Shown here: piece by piece, positions 58,584 to 64,000 of the stretch
Layout of the letters: every line of letters begins with the position of its first letter
How positions within the stretch are numbered: the first letter of the stretch is position 1
Program-made: the position numbers and the translations under genes
Notes under the pieces: model-generated
The model's input: the letters and a program-made list of their open reading frames with translations, nothing else
The model's database searches: none
What the model was told of the DNA's origin: nothing
DNA from: WJMT01 sp964624145
GTDB taxonomy: Bacteria; Acidobacteriota; Aminicenantia; Aminicenantales; Aminicenantaceae
Length of the DNA: 64,000 bases
Assembly: GCA_964624145.1 (NCBI GenBank)
Contig: CAZUXT010000001.1
Location: forward strand, 220,322-284,321
Direction of reading: 5' to 3'

Positions 58584-59057
58584 CTATAATTTGATCCCAT
58601 TCAACAAGATGATGGTGATCAGCAATCCAAGAACCGCATAGGTTTCGACCAATGCCGCAAAAATCACGGGCTTCATCATATCCTTCGGCTGTTTAGCCAC
58701 CATATAAACACCTGATGTGCAGACCTTTCCCTGGTGGATTCCTGACAGCAGCCCGGTAAAAGCAATGGGGAGACAAGCAATGAGTATCTGCCACCCTTGA
58801 TAAGTCGTGGGTGTCACCAGTGTTCCGCCTGTTAATCCCAGCTTTAATATCACTAAGAAAGCACTGAGAAAACCGTAAATCCCTTGAGTGCCGGGAAGCG
58901 CAACCAGTAAAAGAAGACTTCCGAATTTTTCAGGGTCCTCACTCAGAACGCCACTGGATGCCTGCCCTGCCAATCCGATACCCACAGCAGACCCTATTCC
59001 TGCAAAAATGATAGCGAATGCTCCGCCCAATATAGCTAACGTCAGACCTAATTCCAT
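58584..59057 (-). CDS. atpK: V/A-type ATPase proteolipid subunit K, Na+-type
   Basis: 157 residues, four membrane helices as a duplicated hairpin. The ion site is that of the sodium V-ATPase: Leu54, Thr57, Gln58 and Tyr61 in ALPGTQGIYGF, Gln109 in SGIHQGKV and Glu138 in LVETYAVLGL. These correspond to Leu61, Thr64, Gln65, Tyr68, Gln110 and Glu139 of the Enterococcus hirae NtpK. Only the second hairpin has the carboxylate, as in NtpK, so each ring carries half the ion sites. SD AAGGAGG 6 bases before the ATG. Confidence 0.94.
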   Translation of the reverse strand: MELGLTLAILGGAFAIIFAGIGSAVGIGLAGQASSGVLSEDPEKFGSLLLLVALPGTQGIYGFLSAFLVILKLGLTGGTLVTPTTYQGWQILIACLPIAFTGLLSGIHQGKVCTSGVYMVAKQPKDMMKPVIFAALVETYAVLGLLITIILLNGIKL

Positions 59058-59104
59058 TTCAACCTCCTTTCCCTAAACAAATATTTTCTTAAATACGCTT
59101 ATAC

Positions 59105-61018
59105 TCATATAAATTCTGTATATTCATTTTCTAATTCAAAAGGTTTGAAAGGCTGTCCTCCTGAATCGAAAAATTTACTGAAAAATTCCACAAACTGAAG
59201 CCGCATGGAATGAACAAATCCGCCCAGAAAACTGATACCCAGATTAAACAGGTGCCCGATGATAAAAATCAATGCCGCAAACAACCAGCCTATCCAGGGA
59301 ATGCCAAGGGCGCTTTCACATAAAGTGTTGACCACCATGGCGATAACAGTCGTGGAGAGTCCCAATGCCAGAAGACGAGAATACGACAGCACATCCGACA
59401 AATACCGGGATATGTCATAGAGACTGTATAAACCTCCAAAAAATCTTGATATGGGATTAGGACTCGGGGAAGCAAAAAAGACAATCCCCAAGGCGCCTCC
59501 TATGGAGGCATAACCCCAGCCCGGACTTTTAGTTAAAAGATACAGCACCAGACTCGGCAGTAAAACCAGCCATCCCCCTTGAACAAAAAAGGCATTCACG
59601 TATTTTTTTTGTTTTATATTCGATATCATCCTTAACAGGGTACCAAACCAGACCTGTATGAATCCGAGAACCAAAGACAATATGAGAAAAGACAACGGGT
59701 TTTTCAATGGATCAATGACCAATAATTCAGGTATAGGAAATCCGAACCAGCCCCCGACCATACTTCCCAGAAGCACATTCGCAATGCCCACAATGAAAAG
59801 AAGTTTTAAAAACAGTTTGAGCCCACCCTTTGGTTTGGCCAACTTTATATACATCAGGCTGAGAAGAGCGACCACAAATCCGTAACCCGCCTCACTCACG
59901 GTTAAACCTAAAAAAACAAAAAAGAATGGGGCCAAATACATGGTCGGGTCAAGGGAACCTCTGCTTGGAAGGCCGTACAGCTTTGTAATGATTTCAAAAG
60001 GCCTGCCAACCGGCGGATTATCCAGAACGACCGGTGGATCCTCATCTGGAAGAGGAGAGCGGAAAAAGAACTCCACTGATTCTGAAAAGGGTTCCAGCCT
60101 GTGTTTCAATTTCCCGATATCTTTCTTCTGTATCCATCCTTCCAGGAAAAACGCCGACTTTGTTTCTCCCATAAAACAGGAAAACCTGTGCTTGTTCCGC
60201 TCGTTTAATAAGGCATCATAAACAAGCATCAGTTTTTCTCTATATTCCAAACTGAGCTCCCTTGCCTGATTATCGATTCCAGCAGCCCGGTTCTCTCCCT
60301 GTTTAATTTCCCGTTCCAGTTTTTTTATGATATCCGTAACCGAATCAGATTTTTCCGCTCTTTCTAAAACAGTCTCTGAAAAATAAAAAGGATTGAAAGA
60401 CATTTCCCTCAATGATTCCTCCAATTCCTCTTTTTTTTCTTTGAGATACATGAGGAAAAGCGTGACCTCTCTTTTAGTTTGAGAGAGCACACTGAACCAA
60501 ATTTCTTTCTCTTTCCGGATTTCTATTAGGTCTTCCAGCGCAGATAAAGGAATGGTGCCCAACCGCATTTCCGTTAGTTTTGTGGGCTGAAAATCCAGGA
60601 CGGGAATGTCCAGATCCTCAAAGGCTCTCAATGCGGATTTTTCTCTGTCCAGATATTTGTCTGCGGATAGAATATCTTTCTTGCTTTTTTCCAAGGTTTC
60701 AGCTTCTTCACATACAGAAACATAATCAAATTCCAGTATTTCTCTTCTTTTCTTTACGGCCAGTTTGGGTTTTTCCAGCAAAATCTTATCAGCCAGTTTT
60801 TTTTCTTCCCATTTCGAAAGAAAACCTATCGCATGAGAAAGCTGAAACAAATGGTGATCGAGCTTGGATTCGTCCTGAAACGGAGCGTTTAGCCCCAGTT
60901 CATCAAAATCAGTCTTTTCTATCTGAACAAGGCCCTCTTCCTGAAGAGATGAAAGAAAACCCTTTTTGATATGGGAATGACCGATGATCTGGACCTTTTT
61001 TATTTCAGCTACAGCCAT
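59105..61018 (-). CDS. atpI: V/A-type ATPase subunit I
   Basis: 637 residues. Stator subunit (eukaryotic subunit a homologue) that forms the ion half-channels. The N-terminal about 330 residues are cytoplasmic with long helices (VAVAEIKKVQIIGHSHIKK at the start, coiled coil about 150-250). The C-terminal half has about seven membrane helices with GSLDPTMYLAPFFFVFLGLTVSEAGYGF, FGFPIPELLVIDPLKNP and DVLSYSRLLALGLSTTVIAMVVN (carrying the essential arginine), FNLGISFLGGFVHSMRLQFVEFFSKF. Complete. 3 bases after subunit H, 47 bases before K. Confidence 0.95.
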   Translation of the reverse strand: MAVAEIKKVQIIGHSHIKKGFLSSLQEEGLVQIEKTDFDELGLNAPFQDESKLDHHLFQLSHAIGFLSKWEEKKLADKILLEKPKLAVKKRREILEFDYVSVCEEAETLEKSKKDILSADKYLDREKSALRAFEDLDIPVLDFQPTKLTEMRLGTIPLSALEDLIEIRKEKEIWFSVLSQTKREVTLFLMYLKEKKEELEESLREMSFNPFYFSETVLERAEKSDSVTDIIKKLEREIKQGENRAAGIDNQARELSLEYREKLMLVYDALLNERNKHRFSCFMGETKSAFFLEGWIQKKDIGKLKHRLEPFSESVEFFFRSPLPDEDPPVVLDNPPVGRPFEIITKLYGLPSRGSLDPTMYLAPFFFVFLGLTVSEAGYGFVVALLSLMYIKLAKPKGGLKLFLKLLFIVGIANVLLGSMVGGWFGFPIPELLVIDPLKNPLSFLILSLVLGFIQVWFGTLLRMISNIKQKKYVNAFFVQGGWLVLLPSLVLYLLTKSPGWGYASIGGALGIVFFASPSPNPISRFFGGLYSLYDISRYLSDVLSYSRLLALGLSTTVIAMVVNTLCESALGIPWIGWLFAALIFIIGHLFNLGISFLGGFVHSMRLQFVEFFSKFFDSGGQPFKPFELENEYTEFI

Positions 61019-61021
61019 TTA

Positions 61022-61381
61022 TCAAACTTCCCCGCTCTTTAGGTATTTTTTAATTCGTTCAGCAGCTTTCTCAACAGCTTTCTTTTTGAATTTCTCGGTT
61101 TTTTTCTGCAGGGCTGATATTTCCTCTTCTCCCTCTTTTTTTGTCTTCTCTGCCTCTTTGGAAGCCCTTTCAATGATTGACTCTTTTTTCTTCTGAGCCT
61201 TTTTTCTCGCTTCTTCAAGGACCCTTTTTTTTATCTTATCTGCTTCCTGCTGCGCATCCTGTATGATCTTTTGGGATGTGTCCTCCCTGGCTGTCTGGAC
61301 CTTATTATCGACCTTTTCCTCGGCTTTTTTTATCCTTTCCAAAGCTTCTAAGGGAGAGCCGTTATTTTTTTCCTTTTCCAT
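61022..61381 (-). CDS. V/A-type ATPase peripheral stalk subunit H (G-like)
   Basis: 119 residues, almost entirely a charged helix rich in Lys, Glu and Ala: SPLEALERIKKAEEKVDNKVQ near the start and AEKTKKEGEEEISALQKKTEKFKKKAVEKAAERIKKYL at the end. This is the standard first gene of A/V-ATPase operons (NtpF/AhaH), whose product pairs with subunit E in the peripheral stalk. Low-complexity, so the call rests largely on position and overall shape. A promoter lies 52 bases upstream. Confidence 0.85.
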   Translation of the reverse strand: MEKEKNNGSPLEALERIKKAEEKVDNKVQTAREDTSQKIIQDAQQEADKIKKRVLEEARKKAQKKKESIIERASKEAEKTKKEGEEEISALQKKTEKFKKKAVEKAAERIKKYLKSGEV

Positions 61382-61432
61382 TTCCCGTCCTTTTAATCAC
61401 CTTTATCCCTACTGTCTTCTTGTTTAACCTGG

Positions 61433-61461
61433 ATTATATATAAAGATTGATAATTTGAAAA
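61433..61461 (-). promoter_or_regulatory. Promoter of the V-ATPase operon
   Basis: On the minus strand TTTTCA (61456-61461), 17 bases, TATAAT (61433-61438). Start about 61426; the leader ends with AAAAGGACGGGAA before the subunit H ATG. Confidence 0.6.
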
Positions 61462-61496
61462 GATTTTCCGCTCTTTTAAGAAGGGCGACCGGTGGT

Positions 61497-62345
61497 CTAC
61501 ATAAAAAAATCATGCTGGAGATAATAAGCCCTAAAATCAAAATCTTTTTGTTCGGCTCTTTCTTTTAGCTTCCTAAAAGGAGATCTATAGTCGAACAGCC
61601 CATAAAGAAAAAGAACATAGGCTCCCGCATCGATCAAATCTTCAACCATTTCATATTCCACTTCACCCTCAAGATGAACAATCAATCCCCCTCCGCCTGA
61701 ACGGCAGCTATGGCAGAGGTCTTTCAGCAAAAGCCTCTGTTCCTCTTCAACGGATTTTTCAGAGATATGTATCCAGGCTCCGTTATTTCCTGCTTCAATA
61801 AAAACCGGATCTAACGGACCATGATGGTAATAAACAAGCCGTGTGTTTCCGTCCTTACAGCTTACGGAAAGCTCCTGTATATGAACCGCCTCTCTTTTGA
61901 CCTCCCTATTGCTTAAATAAATATAAGCTCCGCACCGAGCTACCCTATGAAGCCCTGAAAAGACAGAGGGTTCTGATTCTTCTTCCTTTTCAAATTCTCC
62001 TGTGTGAAGATACGCTAAAAAGGTATTTTTTTTCAGGCATTCAAGTGTCAGCTCTTCAATCTCATTAAATTCTTTCCTTGCCCGGTCATCCGTATAGAGC
62101 TCCAATCCGGAACCGATCAGCCACATCAACTCCGTCTTTTCAAATCTCCCTGTATCGATAAGACGAAAACGGTATCCCTTTTTCCGGCACATCTCTGCCG
62201 CATCAGAAATCCAGTCTTTATCATACTGGTCATCACGAACCGTGATATGTTGACCCAATCCCGCAGCATCCAGCAGTTCAAAGCCCTGATCAAGAGAAAC
62301 GGAACTCTTCTCTTTCTGTTCTGTTTTCCTCTTCTCTTCTTCCAT
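61497..62345 (-). CDS. Unrecognised protein of five about 50-residue repeats
   Basis: 282 residues, no signal or membrane segment. After a charged lead (1-20) I can line up five repeats: about 24-70, 72-121, 132-181, 182-233 and 234-282. Each begins with a hydrophobic/AG-A segment running into a strand (LGQHITVRDD, SGLELYTDD, CGAYIYLSN, NGAWIHISE, AGAYVLFLYG). A helix with EL...C follows, then a second strand and a short turn (RFRLIDTGRFEK, FLAYLHTGEFEK, RLVYYHHGPLD, GLIVHLEGEVEY, RAYYLQHDF). That predicts an alternating strand-helix solenoid, possibly a binding scaffold. I know no named family. It lies upstream of the V-ATPase operon but has a separate promoter between them, and is divergent from queC. 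Confidence 0.7.
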   Translation of the reverse strand: MEEEKRKTEQKEKSSVSLDQGFELLDAAGLGQHITVRDDQYDKDWISDAAEMCRKKGYRFRLIDTGRFEKTELMWLIGSGLELYTDDRARKEFNEIEELTLECLKKNTFLAYLHTGEFEKEEESEPSVFSGLHRVARCGAYIYLSNREVKREAVHIQELSVSCKDGNTRLVYYHHGPLDPVFIEAGNNGAWIHISEKSVEEEQRLLLKDLCHSCRSGGGGLIVHLEGEVEYEMVEDLIDAGAYVLFLYGLFDYRSPFRKLKERAEQKDFDFRAYYLQHDFFM

Positions 62346-62412
62346 GGAAAAAAATCCCTACTATTTTTTTTAAACCACATTATGGCAAATTGCCGTTTGC
62401 AAGTAAAGCATC

Positions 62413-62441
62413 TTGAAAAAAGGGATGGCATATTCTATTAT
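62413..62441 (+). promoter_or_regulatory. Promoter of the queCDE operon
   Basis: TTGAAA (62413-62418), 17 bases, TATTAT (62436-62441). Start about 62448, leaving a leader of roughly 12 bases before the queC ATG at 62460. The GAGAGG SD (62445-62450) would be only partly transcribed. No preQ1 riboswitch is possible in so short a leader. Confidence 0.55.
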
Positions 62442-62459
62442 CGGGAGAGGAATATCAGA

Positions 62460-63155
62460 ATGAAAAAATGTATCGTACTTTTCTCCGGAGGTATCGATTC
62501 CACGACCGCTCTGTATTGGGCTAAAAATAAATACGACAGGGTCCGGGCTCTAACATTTGACTACGGACAAAGACACAGAATAGAAATCGATTTTTCAAAG
62601 CAGGCAATCAAAAATACAGGAATCCCTCAAACCGTATTGGCTCTGGATCTGACTCAAATCGGAGGTTCCTCTCTTACGGATGAAAATATTCCTGTTCCGG
62701 AGTATGACCCGGACAAAAAAGACCCCAAAAAACTTCCTTCTTCATACGTTCCTTTCAGAAATGGAATATTTCTCTCTTTAGCTGCGGCCTGGGGAGAAGC
62801 GTACGGGATACATGAGATCATATGCGGGTTCAATGTGATAGACTCGCCTGATTATCCTGATACCAGAAAAGAATTTGTGGAATCCATGGAACAATGCCTC
62901 AACACAGGAACCTCAACCAGCAGCACAGAGCTAAAATTCCGAATCATAGCTCCTTTCATCCAGATGAAAAAATCAGAAATCATCCAGGAAGGGCTTATTC
63001 TGGGGGCAGATTACTCTTATTCTCTATCTTGCTATGAAGGAAAGGAAATCCCTTGTTTTAAATGTCCCGCCTGCTTCATGCGGAAGAAAGCATGGAAGGA
63101 GGCAGGACTTAAGGACCATCTTATAAAAAGGCTTGAGAAAGAGGGAAAATTATGA
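62460..63155 (+). CDS. queC: 7-cyano-7-deazaguanine synthase QueC
   Basis: Makes preQ0 from 7-carboxy-7-deazaguanine with ATP and ammonia. 231 residues from the ATG at 62460. PP-loop SGGIDS in KCIVLFSGGIDSTTALYWA, then ALTFDYGQRHRIEID, YVPFRNGIFLSLAAAWGEA, GFNVIDSPDYPDTRKEFVESME. The zinc site is four cysteines in SLSCYEGKEIPCFKCPACFMRKKAW. First gene of queC-queD-queE; its stop overlaps the queD start by 4 bases. Confidence 0.96.
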   Translation: MKKCIVLFSGGIDSTTALYWAKNKYDRVRALTFDYGQRHRIEIDFSKQAIKNTGIPQTVLALDLTQIGGSSLTDENIPVPEYDPDKKDPKKLPSSYVPFRNGIFLSLAAAWGEAYGIHEIICGFNVIDSPDYPDTRKEFVESMEQCLNTGTSTSSTELKFRIIAPFIQMKKSEIIQEGLILGADYSYSLSCYEGKEIPCFKCPACFMRKKAWKEAGLKDHLIKRLEKEGKL

Positions 63156-63496
63156 GCTGGACACTCACAGTCAAAGACAGATTTCAGGCGGCCCATTTTT
63201 TAAAAGGATATGAAGGAAAATGTGAAAAAATCCACGGCCATACATTTTATGTAGAAGTGCAGGTTTCAGTTGAAAGTCTGGATAAAACCGGAATCGGAAT
63301 CGATTTTAAATTCATTAAAAAAGCTCTATCTGAAATAATGCCTGACCACACACTTTTAAATGAAGTCTATGATTTCAATCCGTCCGCAGAAAATCTGTCC
63401 CGGTATTTTTTCAACGAATTAAAAAAAAGATTTCCGGTAAAGTCAGTCACAGTATGGGAATCCGAAGATGCCTCAGCCACATACTCTGAAGATTAG
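63152..63496 (+). CDS. queD: 6-carboxytetrahydropterin synthase QueD
   Basis: Second step of queuosine precursor synthesis (dihydroneopterin triphosphate to 6-carboxytetrahydropterin). 114 residues. Zinc ligands His15, His28 and His30 (FQAAHF and CEKIHGHTFYVEV), catalytic Cys24, and DHTLLNEVYDFNPSAENLSRYFFNEL, typical of the family, with the catalytic Asp-His pair. The C-terminus SVTVWESEDASATY carries the substrate-binding Glu. Overlaps queC by 4 and queE by 29 bases. Confidence 0.95.
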   Translation: MSWTLTVKDRFQAAHFLKGYEGKCEKIHGHTFYVEVQVSVESLDKTGIGIDFKFIKKALSEIMPDHTLLNEVYDFNPSAENLSRYFFNELKKRFPVKSVTVWESEDASATYSED

Positions 63497-64000
63497 TGAA
63501 ATCTTTGCATCTGTTCAGGGGGAAGGCCTGCGTCAGGGGGAAGCCACTCTGTTCGTGAGACTGGCCGGATGCAATCTCAAGTGTGACTTCTGCGATACAA
63601 AATATGCCTGGAAGGGAGGAGAAAACCTGGACATTGAGCAGATCCTCAGCAGGATTGAACAAGAAAGCAAGCGCTTGCCGGCAGACTGGGTTTGCCTTAC
63701 CGGGGGAGAACCTCTTATGCAGGACTTGAGGGGGCTATCAGAAAGATTAAGAGAAATGGGGATGAAAATCCAGATCGAAACCAATGCCACCTTTTATCAG
63801 GACCTCTCTGTGGACTGGTACACTGTATCGCCCAAACCACCCGATTACTTTTTTCAACCGGAATACAGAGAAAAAGCCAAAGAAGTGAAGCTTGTTGTGA
63901 GTAAGGAACTGACATACGAAGCGGTTCAGAGACTGAGAAATGAATTTCCGGAAAAGACACCTATCCTTCTTCAACCTGAATCCAACCGAAAATGGAGCAG
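63468..64000 (+). CDS. queE: 7-carboxy-7-deazaguanine synthase QueE, truncated by window edge
   Basis: Radical-SAM enzyme between QueD and QueC in preQ0 synthesis. The frame opens at ATG 63468 inside the queD end (MPQPHTLKISEIFASVQGEG) and is open to the window edge, 177 codons. QGEGLRQGEATLFVRLAGCNLKCDFCDTKYAW holds the CxxxCxxC cluster motif and DWVCLTGGEPLMQ the SAM-binding GGE. The C-terminal part is outside the window. The order queC-queD-queE is a standard operon. Confidence 0.93.
   Translation, partial: MPQPHTLKISEIFASVQGEGLRQGEATLFVRLAGCNLKCDFCDTKYAWKGGENLDIEQILSRIEQESKRLPADWVCLTGGEPLMQDLRGLSERLREMGMKIQIETNATFYQDLSVDWYTVSPKPPDYFFQPEYREKAKEVKLVVSKELTYEAVQRLRNEFPEKTPILLQPESNRKWS

Overview
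The window reads as a bacterial chromosome of moderate GC content. It has dense gene packing, SD-led genes and clear TTGACA/TATAAT-type promoters. The organism is a diderm: it encodes LptE, LpxK, an LpxL/HtrB-type acyltransferase, GmhA, Tat export and type IV pili. It also carries a complete nine-gene V/A-type ATPase operon in place of an F-type one, a split methylmalonyl-CoA mutase, and a MutL with endonuclease-type C-terminal motifs. That mix fits a deep-branching uncultivated diderm lineage such as Aminicenantes or another Acidobacteriota-related group. The lineage is inference only. A run of 100 Ns at 26604-26703 shows that this is a scaffold, probably metagenome-derived.

Layout. 1-3.9 kb (minus): holA-lptE-leuS. 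4-13 kb: a small membrane-protein cluster, enolase with the methylmalonyl-CoA mutase large subunit, a secreted M20 hydrolase and ComEC. 13-18.3 kb (plus): lpxK, lipid A acyltransferase, RNase PH, UDP-glucuronate decarboxylase-like enzyme, flotillin. 18.3-22.5 kb (plus): an aspartate aminotransferase fused to a PEPCK/HPr-kinase-like P-loop domain, directly followed by an ATP-type PEP carboxykinase. These would work together on oxaloacetate. 22.5-26.8 kb: gmhA and plsC, then an accessory patch with a DUF234-type ATPase, a TPR protein, repeats and the assembly gap. 26.8-35 kb (minus): a type IV pilus cluster pilB-pilT-pilC-pilS-pilR followed by two prepilins. A sigma-54 promoter and upstream TGTCA repeats explain how PilR would switch on the pilins. 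35-38.4 kb (minus): a stand-alone nucleotidyltransferase and an AbiEi/AbiEii-type toxin-antitoxin pair with an operator array. 38.5-38.7 kb: tRNA-Arg(TCT) and tRNA-Pro(TGG). 38.8-45.5 kb (minus): rpiB-glyA-purD-purE-mtaB-mutL. 45.5-45.85 kb: a foldback element that may be a small RNA. 45.8-53.2 kb: a carboxy-terminal protease, tatA-tatC, a nucleotide kinase-like protein with dCMP deaminase, then an apparently exported MurQ-like protein with NamZ (cell-wall amino-sugar recovery). 53.3-61.4 kb (minus): the V-ATPase operon in the order H-I-K-E-C-F-A-B-D. Its proteolipid carries the Na+-binding signature, so it is probably a sodium pump. 61.5-62.3 kb: an unrecognised protein built from about five 50-residue repeats. 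62.4-64 kb (plus): queC-queD-queE (preQ0 synthesis), cut by the window edge.

The most interesting points are the aminotransferase/PEPCK-like fusion next to PEPCK, the signal-peptide-bearing MurQ-like protein beside NamZ, the five-repeat protein, several promoters placed so close to the start codon that the transcripts should be leaderless, the pilin sigma-54 control region, and the GGGTGxGTCCCC-type repeat family seen at two loci.
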